From contig JAIXWM010000076.1 of NCBI GenBank assembly GCA_027491255.1, positions 1 to 64,000 on the forward strand: a stretch of 64,000 nucleotides of DNA, written 5' to 3'. Of the stretch, positions 35,806 through 49,513 are shown piece by piece; within the stretch, counting starts at the first letter, position 1, and each line of letters opens with the position of its first letter. The position numbers and the translations under genes were made by a program. The notes beneath the pieces were generated by a model. The model made no database searches. It saw only the letters and a program-made list of their open reading frames with translations, and was not told the origin of the DNA. Source of the stretch: Rubrivivax sp. GTDB taxonomy: Bacteria > Pseudomonadota > Gammaproteobacteria > Burkholderiales > Burkholderiaceae_C.

Positions 35806-36765
35806 TTGGGTGCCTACGTCCTGCGCCGCCTGCTGATCGCGGTGCCGAGCCTGCTCGGCATCAGCGTGGTGCTGTTCACGGTGCTCGCGCTGGCGCCGGG
35901 CGACCCCTTCGAGGAACTGGCGACCAACCCCAACGTGCCGCCCGAGGTACGTTTGGCGCTGCGCGCTCAACTCGGCCTGGACGACCCCGTCTGGCAGCGT
36001 TACTGGCACTGGCTGACCAGCATGCTGCAGGGCGACTGGGGCTTCTCCTTCGTCAGCCGCATCGACGTCGACGTGCTGATCCTGCAGCGCATCCCCGTGA
36101 CGCTGGCAGTCATCGGCGCCTCGCAGGTGCTGGCGCTGCTGGTGGCGCTGCCGGTGGGCATCATCGCGGCGGTCAAGCCCTATTCCTGGTTCGACCGCAT
36201 CGCCAGCACGATCGCCTTCGTCGGCTTCTCGCTGCCCACCTTCTTCACCGGGCTGCTGTTCATCCTGCTGTTCTCCATCCACCTGGGCTGGCTGCCCTTC
36301 GTCTTCAAGGCCGACATCGAAGCCACCGGCTGGGCCTGGTGGTGGGAGCACATCAAGCAGTCCATCATGCCGGTGACCGTGCTCGGCCTGTTCCAGGCGG
36401 CGAGCTGGATGCGCTATGTGCGCTCGGCGGTGCTCGACGTGATCCGGCTCGACTACGTGACCACCGCGCGCAGCAAGGGCCTGGCCGAGAAGGTGGTCGT
36501 GATGAAGCACGTGGTGCGCAACGCGCTGATCCCGGTGGTGACGCTGGTGGCGCTGCAGATGCCCGCGGTCTTCGGCGGCGCCATCGTCACCGAGCAGATC
36601 TTCCGCATCCCCGGCATCGGCTCGCTGCTGATCGACGCGATCCTGCGCAACGACACGCCGGTCATCATGGCGGTCACCTTCGTGTTCAGCATCCTCGTGA
36701 TCTTCTTCAACCTCGTGGCTGACGTGCTGTATGGCTGGCTCGACCCCCGCATCAGCTACCGCTAG
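35806..36765 (+). CDS. ABC transporter permease, DppB type
   Basis: 319 residues. TTG start at 35806 with AGAAGAG upstream; the translation begins with the family N-terminus GAYVLRRLLIAVPSLLGIS. Six membrane segments are expected. Signature RAQLGLDDPVWQRYWHW lies in the first periplasmic loop, and the cytoplasmic coupling loop reads TARSKGLAEKVVVMKHVVRN. Forms the inner-membrane channel with the next gene product, whose start overlaps this gene by 35 bp. Confidence 0.93.
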   Translation: MGAYVLRRLLIAVPSLLGISVVLFTVLALAPGDPFEELATNPNVPPEVRLALRAQLGLDDPVWQRYWHWLTSMLQGDWGFSFVSRIDVDVLILQRIPVTLAVIGASQVLALLVALPVGIIAAVKPYSWFDRIASTIAFVGFSLPTFFTGLLFILLFSIHLGWLPFVFKADIEATGWAWWWEHIKQSIMPVTVLGLFQAASWMRYVRSAVLDVIRLDYVTTARSKGLAEKVVVMKHVVRNALIPVVTLVALQMPAVFGGAIVTEQIFRIPGIGSLLIDAILRNDTPVIMAVTFVFSILVIFFNLVADVLYGWLDPRISYR

Positions 36766-37666
36766 CGCGCAGCAGGCCCTGCCCGCGCACGGTGCCTCGC
36801 CCTGGGCCGAGGCCTGGCGGCGCTTCAAGCGCCACCGTCTGGCCTACTGGAGCCTGTGGGTGCTGGGCTTCCTGGTGCTGGCGGTGCTGCTCGGGCCGCT
36901 GCTGTGGCCGCTGACGATCAGCGACATCGATTTCAAGGCCCGGCTCGCGCCGCCCTCGCTGGCCCACCCGATGGGCACCGACGACCTCGGGCGCGACCTG
37001 TTCGCGCGCATGCTCTACGGCGGGCGCATCTCGCTGGCGGTGGGGCTGGCGGCGATGCTGATGGCCATCACGGTCGGCGTGATCATCGGCGCGATCGCAG
37101 GCATCTCGCGCGGCTGGGTCGACGCGGCACTGATGTGGGTCACCGACCTCTTCCTGTCGCTGCCCCAGCTGCCGCTGCTGCTGCTGCTGATCTTCCTCTT
37201 CCGCGACCCGCTGAAGGCCGTCTTCGGCCCCGAGATGGGCATCTTCATCCTGATCGTCGTGGTGATCGGCGGCTTCCGCTGGATGCCGGTGGCGCGGCTG
37301 GTGCGCGCGCAGTTCTTCTCGCTGCGTGAGAAGGAGTTCGTCGAGGCCGCGCGCGCGCTCGGCGCCAGCACCTCGCGCCAGGTGGTGCGCCACATCCTGC
37401 CCAACTCGCTGGGCCCGGTCATCGTCGCCGCCACCATCGACGTGGCCGCGGCCATCATCGCCGAGTCCACGCTGTCCTTCCTGGGCCTGGGCTTCCCGCC
37501 CGACATCCCCACCTGGGGGCGCATCCTCTTCGACAGCAAGGACTACCTGGACATCGCGATGCATTGGGCGCTGTTCCCGGGGCTGGCGATCTTCATCGCC
37601 GTGCTGACGATCAACTTCATCGGCGACGGGTTGCGCGACGCGCTCGACCCGCGCCGCGTGCTCTAG
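36731..37666 (+). CDS. ABC transporter permease, DppC type
   Basis: 311 residues. The ATG overlaps the upstream permease gene by 35 bp, suggesting coupled translation. The extended N-terminus carries AEAWRRFKRHRLAYWSL before the first membrane segment, as in DppC/OppC. HPMGTDDLGRDLFARMLYGG and the coupling motif EAARALGASTSRQVVRHILP are conserved. Second half of the channel. Confidence 0.93.
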   Translation: MAGSTPASATASAQQALPAHGASPWAEAWRRFKRHRLAYWSLWVLGFLVLAVLLGPLLWPLTISDIDFKARLAPPSLAHPMGTDDLGRDLFARMLYGGRISLAVGLAAMLMAITVGVIIGAIAGISRGWVDAALMWVTDLFLSLPQLPLLLLLIFLFRDPLKAVFGPEMGIFILIVVVIGGFRWMPVARLVRAQFFSLREKEFVEAARALGASTSRQVVRHILPNSLGPVIVAATIDVAAAIIAESTLSFLGLGFPPDIPTWGRILFDSKDYLDIAMHWALFPGLAIFIAVLTINFIGDGLRDALDPRRVL

Positions 37667-37679
37667 GCCGCCCCCTGCC

Positions 37680-38656
<977 letters not shown>

Positions 38657-38660
<4 letters not shown>

Positions 38661-39664
38661 ATCCCCTCACCGACCCGGCAGCCGCGCCCGCAGCCCAGCC
38701 GCTGCTGGAGGTCCGCGACCTCGTCAAGCACTTCCCGGTACGTGGCGGCGTGTTCAAGCGCGAGATCGGCCGCGTGCACGCGGTCGACGGCGTCAGCTTC
38801 GATCTCGCCGCCGGCCAGACCCTGGGCGTGGTGGGCGAATCGGGCTGCGGCAAGAGCACGATGGGGCGCTGCATCCTGCGCCTGATCGAGCCGACCTCGG
38901 GTCAGGTCTGGTTCGAGGGGAAAGAGGTCACGACCCTAGACCCCGAGCAACTGCGCGCGATGGCGCGGCAGATGCAGATCATCTTCCAGGACCCCTATGC
39001 ATCGCTGAACCCGCGCATGACGGTGGCGGCCATCATCGGCGAGGCCCTGACCATCCACAAGCTGGCGCCGACGAAGCAGGCCTGGCAGGACCGCATCGTC
39101 GAGTTGCTCGAGACGGTGGGCTTGAACGCCGACCACATGCGGCGCTATCCGCACGAGTTCTCCGGCGGCCAGCGCCAGCGCATCGGCATCGCGCGCGCGC
39201 TCGCGGTCGACCCGCGTCTGGTCGTCTGCGACGAGGCCGTCTCGGCGCTGGACGTGTCGATCCAGGCCCAGGTCATCAACCTGCTCGAGGACCTGCAGGC
39301 GAAACTAGGCCTGACCTACATCTTCATCGCCCACGACCTCTCCGTCGTCGAGCACATCAGCGACCGCGTGGCCGTGATGTACCTTGGGCGCATCGTCGAG
39401 ATCGCCAGCGCGCGCGACCTCTACACCACCCCGCGCCATCCCTACACCGAGGCCCTGCTGTCGGCGGTGCCCATCCCCGACCCGACGGTGCGGCGCAAGC
39501 GCATCATGCTGCAGGGCGATGTGCCCAGCCCCATCCACCCGCCTTCGGGCTGCCACTTCCATACCCGCTGCCCGAAGGCGCAGCACCCGCGCTGCAGCAC
39601 CGAGCGCCCCGTGCTCGAACAGGCCTCGGACGGGCACTGGGTGGCCTGCCACTTCCACAACTGA
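38657..39664 (+). CDS. ABC transporter ATP-binding protein, DppF type
   Basis: 335 residues from ATG at 38657, overlapping the previous stop by four bases. Walker [14 protein letters not shown]-loop [12 protein letters not shown], signature [14 protein letters not shown], Walker [13 protein letters not shown], and the C-terminal [15 protein letters not shown]. Last gene of the five-gene transporter operon, which is complete. Confidence 0.95.
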
Positions 39665-41470
<1,806 letters not shown>

Positions 41471-41472
41471 CT

Positions 41473-42330
41473 ATGGAGCTCTGCGGCTTCGAGGTCGGCC
41501 TGCGCCGGCCCTTCTTCCTGATCGCCGGCCCCTGCGTCGTCGAAAGCATGGCCTTGCAGCTCGAGGTCGCCGGCCGTCTGCAGGAGATCACGGGCCGGCT
41601 CGGCATCCCCTTCATCTTCAAGAGCAGCTACGACAAGGCCAACCGCTCCAGCGGCGCCTCGTTCCGCGGGCCGGGCCTGGACGAGGGCCTGCGCATCCTC
41701 GCCGAGGTGCGTCGTCAGCTTGGCGTGGCCATTCTCACCGACGTCCACACCGAGGCCGAGGTGCCCGCCGTGGCAGCGGTGGCCGACGTGCTGCAGACGC
41801 CCGCCTTCCTGTGCCGGCAGACGGATTTCATCCGCGCGGTGGCCCAAAGCGGTCGGCCGGTCAACATCAAGAAGGGCCAGTTCCTTGCGCCGCACGACAT
41901 GCGCCACGTCATCGACAAGGCGCGCGCCGCGGCGCGAGAGGCCGGGCTGTCGGAAGACCGGTTCCTGGCCTGCGAGCGGGGTGCGAGCTTCGGCTACAAC
42001 AACCTGGTGTCCGACATGCGCAGTCTGGCCATCCTGCGCGAGACCGGCGCACCGGTGGTCTTCGACGCCACGCACAGCGTGCAGCTGCCGGGTGGCCAGG
42101 GCGCCACCTCGGGCGGGCAGCGCGAGTTCGTGCCGGTGCTCGCGCGCGCGGCTGTCGCCGTGGGCGTGGCCGGCCTCTTCATGGAAACCCACCCCGACCC
42201 GGCGCGCGCCTTGTCCGACGGCCCGAACGCCGTGCCGCTGAAGCATATGGCCACCCTGCTGGAGCAACTGGTTTCGCTGGACCGCGTCGTCAAGTCGCAG
42301 CCCTTGCTCGAGGAAGACTTCGCCGCCTGA
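41473..42330 (+). CDS. kdsA: 2-dehydro-3-deoxyphosphooctonate aldolase (KDO-8-P synthase)
   Basis: 285 residues. Conserved [48 protein letters not shown] and [13 protein letters not shown]. It condenses phosphoenolpyruvate with arabinose 5-phosphate for lipopolysaccharide core synthesis. Start ATG at 41473; the frame is open far upstream, but that part is antisense-free shadow of pyrG. The early Cys in AGPCVVES is the position occupied by a metal ligand in metal-dependent members, while Asn replaces it in others; the distinction would need an alignment. Confidence 0.97.
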   Translation: MELCGFEVGLRRPFFLIAGPCVVESMALQLEVAGRLQEITGRLGIPFIFKSSYDKANRSSGASFRGPGLDEGLRILAEVRRQLGVAILTDVHTEAEVPAVAAVADVLQTPAFLCRQTDFIRAVAQSGRPVNIKKGQFLAPHDMRHVIDKARAAAREAGLSEDRFLACERGASFGYNNLVSDMRSLAILRETGAPVVFDATHSVQLPGGQGATSGGQREFVPVLARAAVAVGVAGLFMETHPDPARALSDGPNAVPLKHMATLLEQLVSLDRVVKSQPLLEEDFAA

Positions 42331-43707
<1,377 letters not shown>

Positions 43708-43711
43708 GCTT

Positions 43712-43728
43712 GGCGGGTCTTCCCCGCC
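43712..43728 (+). terminator. Hairpin after eno
   Basis: GGCGGG and CCCGCC form a 6-bp stem with a 5-nt loop just after the eno stop codon. There is no T-run, and ftsB follows closely, so read-through is likely. Confidence 0.3.
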
Positions 43729-43767
43729 GCTGGCGACACCCACACGCTCACCGCACGTCCAAACCCC

Positions 43768-44046
43768 ATGCGCTGGCTGCTGACCGCCACCCTGGCCGCC
43801 TTGCTGCTGCTGGTTCAGGCCGACTTGTGGTTCGGTCGGGGCGGCCTGCCGCACCAGTGGCGGCTGGAATCCGAGCTTGCAGCGCAGGAAAAGGCCAACA
43901 TCGCCGCGCGCGAGCGCAACGCCCGCACCACGGCCGAGGTGACCGACCTGAAGGAAGGCCTCGAGATGGTCGAGGAGAAGGCGCGGCACGACCTGGGGAT
44001 GATCCAGCCCGACGAGATCCTGGTCCAGGTCGCCAAGCCGCGGTGA
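43768..44046 (+). CDS. ftsB: Cell division protein FtsB
   Basis: 92 residues. A single N-terminal membrane segment (LLTATLAALLLLVQADLWFG) is followed by HQWRLESELAAQEKAN and a coiled coil, ending in the conserved EEKARHDLGMIQPDE block. It forms the FtsQBL division complex in the inner membrane. Its place after eno is the standard proteobacterial order. Confidence 0.95.
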   Translation: MRWLLTATLAALLLLVQADLWFGRGGLPHQWRLESELAAQEKANIAARERNARTTAEVTDLKEGLEMVEEKARHDLGMIQPDEILVQVAKPR

Positions 44047-44065
44047 CCGGACCTCGGGCCAAGCC

Positions 44066-44650
44066 TTGACCGACGACACCGCCACGCGCCCTCTGGTGCT
44101 GGCCGTGATCGCAGGCACCCTGACGGCCGGCGTCGAGCCCGGCCATTTCGCCACGGCGCTGGCGCAGCGCATCACACGCGAGACCGGCTTGCGCGCGGGT
44201 GCAGCGCCGCGGTTGACATCTGATCCCACGCCCGGGTGTGACGTCCTGGTGCTGGACGCAGTGCATCCCAGCGCGGCTGCGGGAGCAGACTTCGTGCTCC
44301 TGCTGTCCGGCCACGCCAACGCCGCCAGCGAATCGGCGTGGCGCGACACCCTGATCGATGGCGGGATGGCCTGGGCCCGGGTCGACACGGCAGGCGGCAG
44401 CGGGGACGATCTGCGCGGCGGCGCCGGATCCAGTGAAAGCCTGGACGCGGCGCTGGACGCCGCCCTCGACGCCACGGCGCCGCTGCTGCGCCGGCGAGCG
44501 CGTCCCGACACCGGCCTGTTCACGCGTCTGGCGCGCCGCAACGCCGAGCATGCCGGCTGGCGCTGGGTCTGCGACAGCTGCGACGTGCCCGAGTGCGAGC
44601 ACGCCTTGCGGGTGGCATCCCGGATGGACAGCCGCGCCGCGGTCCGATAG
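44066..44650 (+). CDS. Hypothetical protein with C-terminal cysteine cluster
   Basis: 194 residues with TTG start, 19 bp after ftsB. Codon use is GC3-rich like the neighbouring genes, so it is probably real, but no family was recognised. The N-terminal half is hydrophobic alpha/beta-like (VLAVIAGTLTAGVEPG, VLVLDAVHPSAAAG). An acidic, repeat-like ALDAALDAALDA helix precedes a C-terminal CDSCDVPEC that could bind a metal or form disulfides. No signal peptide is evident. Confidence 0.5.
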   Translation: MTDDTATRPLVLAVIAGTLTAGVEPGHFATALAQRITRETGLRAGAAPRLTSDPTPGCDVLVLDAVHPSAAAGADFVLLLSGHANAASESAWRDTLIDGGMAWARVDTAGGSGDDLRGGAGSSESLDAALDAALDATAPLLRRRARPDTGLFTRLARRNAEHAGWRWVCDSCDVPECEHALRVASRMDSRAAVR

Positions 44651-44659
44651 AAACGCCGC

Positions 44660-45895
44660 ATGCATCTGGTAGTCATCGGCACCGGCATCGTCGGCACTTG
44701 TTGCGGGGCCTGGCTTCAGCGCGACGGCCACCGCATCACCTTCGTCAGCACGGACGCGCCGGGCGAGGCCTGCTCCTTCGGCAACGCCGGCTCGCTGTCG
44801 CCCAGCGCCTGTCTGCCCGTGGGCATGCCCGGCATGTGGAAGCAGGTGCCGCGCTGGCTGCTGCGCGCCGACGGCCCCTTGGCCATCCGGCCCGCCTACC
44901 TGCCGGTGCTGCTGCCGTGGCTTTGGCGCTTCCTGCGCCACAGCTCACCCGCCGAGGTGGTGCGCATCGCCACCGCGATGCGCGGGCTCCTGGCCCCGAT
45001 CTTCGAGGCCTACGAGCCCTTGCTCGAGCGCGCGCAGGCGCAGCGCTGGGTCCGGCGCACAGGCTGCCTGTACGTCTACAGCGGCGTCGACGCCGCCCGG
45101 CGCTGGGCCTGGGGCATGTCGCTGCGGCGCCATCTCGGGGTGGACATGCGCGAAGTCGGACAGGACGAGCTCGAGGCGCTGGAGCCCGACCTCAAAGGAC
45201 GCTTCCGCTTCGGCATCCTCGCCCCCGAGAACGGCTCGACGCTGGACCCTTCGCAGCTCGTCAAGGCGCTGCACGCCCGGTGCGAGGCCGACGGCGCGGT
45301 CACGCTGCGGGCCACGGTCCAGGACTTCGAGACCCGTGACCGGCACATCACCGCCGTGCTCACCGTCGACGGCCAGCGCATCGACTGCGATGGCGTCGTC
45401 GTCGCCGGCGGCGCCTGGTCGGCCGGTCTGGCGCGGCGCCTGGGCACGCGCGTGCCGCTGGAGTCCCAGCGCGGCTACCACGTCACGGTGCAGAGCAACA
45501 ACCTCAGCCTGCGCCACACGGTGATGGCGCCCGAGTACAACCTGATGGTCAACCCGATGGCCATGGGCCTGCGGCTGGCGGGCACGGTGGAGTTCGCGGG
45601 CCTGCAGCCGCCGCCGAACCCGGCGCGCGCGTCCGTGCTGCTCGAAAAGGGGCGCGAGATGTTCCCGCACCTGGACACAAGCCGCCACACGCACTGGATG
45701 GGACACCGCCCCTGCCTGCCCGACAGCCTGCCGGTCATCGGCCCCGCGCCCGGCCAGGCCAACGCCTGGCTGGCCTTCGGCCACGGGCACGTGGGCATGT
45801 GCGGCGGCGCCACCACCGGGCGCGAGATCGCGCACCTCGTCGCCGGTCGCCCGCCCCAGGTGGACTTGAGGCCTTTTCGTGCCGACAGGTTCTGA
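44660..45895 (+). CDS. FAD-dependent D-amino acid dehydrogenase-like oxidoreductase (DadA family)
   Basis: 411 residues. N-terminal FAD-binding motif VVIGTGIVGTCCGAWL; CSFGNAGSLSPSACLPVGMP matches the DadA flavin region; C-terminal GHRPCLPDSLPVIGPAPG and HGHVGMCGGATTGREIAHL close the FAD site. DadA enzymes oxidise D-amino acids to 2-oxoacids and pass electrons to the respiratory chain. The protein ends with an overlap of 17 bp into the hydantoinase-type gene, so oxidation of an amino acid released by ring opening is a reasonable inference. Substrate not determined. Confidence 0.88.
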   Translation: MHLVVIGTGIVGTCCGAWLQRDGHRITFVSTDAPGEACSFGNAGSLSPSACLPVGMPGMWKQVPRWLLRADGPLAIRPAYLPVLLPWLWRFLRHSSPAEVVRIATAMRGLLAPIFEAYEPLLERAQAQRWVRRTGCLYVYSGVDAARRWAWGMSLRRHLGVDMREVGQDELEALEPDLKGRFRFGILAPENGSTLDPSQLVKALHARCEADGAVTLRATVQDFETRDRHITAVLTVDGQRIDCDGVVVAGGAWSAGLARRLGTRVPLESQRGYHVTVQSNNLSLRHTVMAPEYNLMVNPMAMGLRLAGTVEFAGLQPPPNPARASVLLEKGREMFPHLDTSRHTHWMGHRPCLPDSLPVIGPAPGQANAWLAFGHGHVGMCGGATTGREIAHLVAGRPPQVDLRPFRADRF

Positions 45896-48056
45896 AGACC
45901 GGCCTGCGGCAGCGGCCGCCGGCATCGGCCACACCGCGCCTGACACGGCTGCGGTCTCCCCCAGGCCTGCCGTGGCCTTGATCTGCACCGCCGGCTTCGC
46001 CGACGTGCTCATGCTCGGGCGCCAGAACCGCCCGGACCCCTACGCGCTGCACGTCGGCCCGTCGCCCTGGCAGACGCTGCTGCCGTCGTCGTGGCGCCTG
46101 GAACTCGTGGGTCGTCTCGACCCGGCGGGCGACGAAGTGGTGCCGCTGCAATTGACACCCGGGGACGGGGCCGAGTCCGGCGCCACGCTGGACGCCCGTC
46201 TCGACGCCCTGCCCTGGCGGCCCGAGGCCTATGCCGTGTGCCTGCTGCACGGCCACACCCACGCGGCGCACGAGCGGCGCGTGCGTGAGCACCTGCGCGC
46301 GCGCGACCCGGACTGCCGAGTGGTGTGCTCGCACGAGCTCGCCCTCGGGCCCGAGGCTGGCGAGTTCGAGTGGACACGGGCCACGGTCGAGGCTGCGGGG
46401 CTCGCCGGCCCGGCGCCACCGGTGGCCGCGCTTGCGCGCCGGGAAGACGGCCAGGAAGAGATCTGGCAAGACGTGGCCCAGGCACTGGAAGCCCTTTGCG
46501 ACGACATGCAGGCGACGCTGGTCGCCGAAGCGGTGTCCTCGATCGTGCGCGAGGCGATGGACTGCGCCGCTGCCTTCTTCCTGCCCGATGGGCGCCTCGC
46601 GGCGCAGGCACGCTCGCTGCCGCTGCTGCTGGGCAGCCTGCAGCCGGCCGTGGCCGGCCTGCTCGCCCAGCACCCCGTGGCGCAGATGGCGCCTGGCGAC
46701 GGCTACCTCAGCAACGACCCCTGGAGCGGTGGCACCCACCTGCCCGACTTCGTGCTGCTGCGGCCGGCGTACGTGCAGGGCCGGCTTTGCGGCCTGCTCG
46801 CCTGCGTCCTTCATCACCAGGACGTGGGTGGCCTCTCCCCCGGCTCGGTGCCGACCGACGCCACCAGCATCCACCATGAAGGGCTGCGCATCCCGCCGCT
46901 GCGGCTGTTCAAGGACGGCCGGATCGACCCGGATCTGCAGCGCCTGCTGGCGGCCAACTCGCGCCGCCCGGCCCAGTTGCTCGGCGACCTGACGGCGCAG
47001 TGGACGGCACTCACCCGCGGCGAGGCGGCACTCGCGCGCATCGTCGCCCGCTTCGGAGAAGGGTTCGACACGCTCGCCTCGCAGGCCCTGGCAGCCGCGC
47101 AGCAGGCCACGCAGACGGCCCTGCTCGCCGCGCCCGACGGCGAGACCGCCTGGCACGACGCGCTCGACGGCGACGGCATCGACCCCGCGCCGGTGGCGGT
47201 CGAGGTGCGGCTGCGCAAGCTTGGCGCGACGCTGTCGATCGACCTGCGGGGTTGCGCGCCCCAGACCCGCGGACCCGTCAACGCCTCGCGAGGGGCGGTC
47301 TTCGCCGCCGCCAGCCACCTGGTCCACGCGATCGCGCCGCAGGCGCCGCGCAACGGGGGCGCCACGGTGCCCCTGGAACTGCTGAGTTCCCCCGGCACCA
47401 TCGTCGACCCGGCGCCGGGCGCGGCAGTCAACGCCCGCACCAACCTCGTCAAGCTGCTGGCCAATGCGATGCTCGGCGCCTGGTCGCGGCTGCTTCCGCA
47501 GCAGATGCCCGCGCCGAACGCCGGCGTCGCGGTGGTGCTCAGCCTCAGCGGCGAAGCCGACGGCCAGCCCTGGGTCTACACCGAGATCATCGCCTCGGCC
47601 GCCGGCGGCGCGCCCTGGGGCGCGGGTGGCAGCGGCGTCTCCACCGACGTCGGCAATGCACGCAACACCCCAGCCGAGGTGATCGAGCGCCAGGCGCCGC
47701 TGCGCGTCGAGCGCATCGGGCTGCACCGGGGCTCCGGCGGTGCCGGGCGGCACGCAGGCGGCTGCGGCGTCGAGCGCGCCTACCGGCTCCTGCGCGGGCG
47801 TGGCCTGGTCTCCTACCGGGGCGAGCGCCATACCGTCCCGGCCCAGGGCGCGGCCGGCGGCGGGCCCGGCCGCACCGGCGCCGCCTGGATCGAACGCGCT
47901 GACGGCAGCCGCACCGACCTGCCGGCCAAGGCCCGTGCCGCCTGGTCTGCCGGCGACCTGCTCGTGATCCGCACCGCAGGAGCCGGCGGATGGGGCGTGC
48001 CCGACACGGTGGCCGCAGACATCGTCGTGTCCAGCACCGAACGGAGCACCGAATGA
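45879..48056 (+). CDS. Hydantoinase B family protein with an N-terminal HyuA fragment
   Basis: 725 residues from GTG at 45879, with GAGG upstream. Residues ~195-710 are HyuB: GDGYLSNDPWSGGTHLPDF, TDATSIHHEGLRIPP, RGPVNASRGAVFAA and a Gly-rich end. Residues ~33-173 instead match residues ~80-210 of the HyuA encoded at 51515-53599 (LICTAGFADVLMLGRQNRPD versus LITTEGFRDVYEIARGNRPD; YAVCLLHGH versus VAVCLLHAY; SHEL versus SHEI). The HyuA phosphate-binding motifs are absent. The HyuA part is probably a structural remnant; HyuB may pair with another HyuA. Confidence 0.85.
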   Translation: MPTGSEDRPAAAAAGIGHTAPDTAAVSPRPAVALICTAGFADVLMLGRQNRPDPYALHVGPSPWQTLLPSSWRLELVGRLDPAGDEVVPLQLTPGDGAESGATLDARLDALPWRPEAYAVCLLHGHTHAAHERRVREHLRARDPDCRVVCSHELALGPEAGEFEWTRATVEAAGLAGPAPPVAALARREDGQEEIWQDVAQALEALCDDMQATLVAEAVSSIVREAMDCAAAFFLPDGRLAAQARSLPLLLGSLQPAVAGLLAQHPVAQMAPGDGYLSNDPWSGGTHLPDFVLLRPAYVQGRLCGLLACVLHHQDVGGLSPGSVPTDATSIHHEGLRIPPLRLFKDGRIDPDLQRLLAANSRRPAQLLGDLTAQWTALTRGEAALARIVARFGEGFDTLASQALAAAQQATQTALLAAPDGETAWHDALDGDGIDPAPVAVEVRLRKLGATLSIDLRGCAPQTRGPVNASRGAVFAAASHLVHAIAPQAPRNGGATVPLELLSSPGTIVDPAPGAAVNARTNLVKLLANAMLGAWSRLLPQQMPAPNAGVAVVLSLSGEADGQPWVYTEIIASAAGGAPWGAGGSGVSTDVGNARNTPAEVIERQAPLRVERIGLHRGSGGAGRHAGGCGVERAYRLLRGRGLVSYRGERHTVPAQGAAGGGPGRTGAAWIERADGSRTDLPAKARAAWSAGDLLVIRTAGAGGWGVPDTVAADIVVSSTERSTE

Positions 48057-48772
48057 CCCCACCCGCCCCCTCCTGGCTCGCCGACGTCGAGGTGCTGGCC
48101 TTCGACGTCTTCGGCACCGTCGTCGACTGGCACGGCAGCATCGCGCGCGAGGTCGAGCGCGACTTCCCCGGCATCGACGGCGACGCCTTCGCCCGCGCCT
48201 GGCGCGCCGGCTACAAGCCGGCGATGGCACGCGTGATGCGCGGCGAGCAGGGCTGGACGCTGATCGATGACCTGCACCGGGGCATCCTCGACGAGATCCT
48301 GCCGCGTTTCGGGCTCGCGCACCTCGACGAGGCGCGACGCGCGCACCTGAACCGTGTCTGGCACCGCCTCGACCCCTGGCCCGATGGGGTCGAGGGCCTG
48401 GCGCGGCTGCGCCGCCGCCGCCTCGTGTGCACGCTGTCCAACGGCAACCTCGGGCTGCTGGCGCGGCTGTCGCACCACGGCGGGCTGGCCTGGGACTGCG
48501 TGCTCAGCGCCGAGGTCTTCCGCGCCTACAAGCCCGACCCGGCCACCTACCTGGGCGTGGCGCGGGTGTTCGACGTGGCGCCACAGCGCGTGATGCTGGT
48601 GGCCGCGCATCACGACGACCTGGCCGCGGCGCGCGCCTGCGGGCTGCGCACGGCCTACATCGAGCGCCCGCTGGAGTTCGGCGCCACGCAACCCAAGGAC
48701 GTGTCGCCGCGCGAGGGCAACGACCTGCACTGCCGCGACCTGCACGCGCTGGCCGACCTGCTGGGCCACTGA
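48053..48772 (+). CDS. HAD-superfamily hydrolase, haloacid dehalogenase type II-like
   Basis: 239 residues; ATG overlaps the upstream stop by four bases (ATGA), with GGAG upstream. Motif I holds the nucleophilic Asp in AFDVFGTVVDW, motif II is LSNGN, motif III Lys in FRAYKPDPATY, and motif IV is AHHDDLAAA. Type II enzymes hydrolyse 2-haloacids or small phosphates. Position in the DadA-HyuB operon suggests a role with a small organic acid; a halogenated substrate is not shown. Confidence 0.87.
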   Translation: MTPPAPSWLADVEVLAFDVFGTVVDWHGSIAREVERDFPGIDGDAFARAWRAGYKPAMARVMRGEQGWTLIDDLHRGILDEILPRFGLAHLDEARRAHLNRVWHRLDPWPDGVEGLARLRRRRLVCTLSNGNLGLLARLSHHGGLAWDCVLSAEVFRAYKPDPATYLGVARVFDVAPQRVMLVAAHHDDLAAARACGLRTAYIERPLEFGATQPKDVSPREGNDLHCRDLHALADLLGH

Positions 48773-48798
48773 CCCGCCCACCTCACCGCCGCCGCACC

Positions 48799-49392
48799 GT
48801 GCGCGTCCTCGTCCTGTACTGCCACCCGCTGGACGACAGCTTCAACGCCGCAGTCCACCGCGCCGCCGTCGACGCGCTGCGCGCCGAGGGGCACGAGGTC
48901 GACGACTGCGACCTCTACGCCGAAGACTTCGACCCTGTGCTGCGGCGCGACGAGCGTCTGGTCTACCACGACCTCGAACGCAATCGCGACAGCGTCGAGC
49001 CGCACGTGCAGCGGCTGCTCCAGGCGCAGGCGCTGGTGCTGGTCTTCCCGGTGTGGAGCTTCGGCATGCCGGCCATGCTCAAAGGCTGGTTCGACCGCGT
49101 GCTGGTGCCCGGCGTGTCCTTCCACCTCGACGAGCAGGGCCGCACGCGGCCCGGGCTCACGCACCTGCGCCACATCGTGGGCATCGCCACCTACGGCACG
49201 CCGCGCTGGAAGGCCTGGCTGATGGCCGACCCGCCGCGCGCGGCCGTCACGCGCTTCCTCAAGCGCCTGAGCGCCGGCCGGGCGCGCACGGACTACCTGG
49301 CCTGCTACCACATGAACGTGGCCGGCGCGGCACGGCGAGAGCGCTTCCTGCGCGAGGTGCAGGCCGGGATGCGGGACCTGCCGCCGCTCTGA
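48799..49392 (+). CDS. Flavodoxin-fold NAD(P)H oxidoreductase (NQO1/MdaB-like)
   Basis: 197 residues from GTG at 48799; upstream open frame belongs to the HAD gene's shadow. N-terminal VLVLYCHPLDDSFNAAVHRA, VFPVWSFGMPAMLKGWFDRV with the flavin-phosphate-facing WSFG, and GIATYGTPRW are family hallmarks. Uses FMN or FAD to reduce quinones or similar acceptors with NAD(P)H. It is last in the operon, 26 bp after the HAD gene. Confidence 0.87.
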   Translation: MRVLVLYCHPLDDSFNAAVHRAAVDALRAEGHEVDDCDLYAEDFDPVLRRDERLVYHDLERNRDSVEPHVQRLLQAQALVLVFPVWSFGMPAMLKGWFDRVLVPGVSFHLDEQGRTRPGLTHLRHIVGIATYGTPRWKAWLMADPPRAAVTRFLKRLSAGRARTDYLACYHMNVAGAARRERFLREVQAGMRDLPPL

Positions 49393-49447
49393 CCGGGCCA
49401 GAAGGCCCATGACCCTGGCTCAGCGTTTCACGCTGTGCGGCACTGGG

Positions 49448-49472
49448 GGTCTCGTACCCGAGTTCAGAGACC
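49448..49472. terminator. Weak inverted repeat between convergent genes
   Basis: GGTCTC and GAGACC, 6-bp arms around a 13-nt loop, lie in the 121-bp gap between the reductase gene and the convergent lysR gene. The long loop and lack of a T-run make terminator function uncertain. Confidence 0.25.
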
Positions 49473-49513
49473 TGTGGCCGTGGACTGAAATCGAGGGTCG
49501 AGGATCAGGGCTT

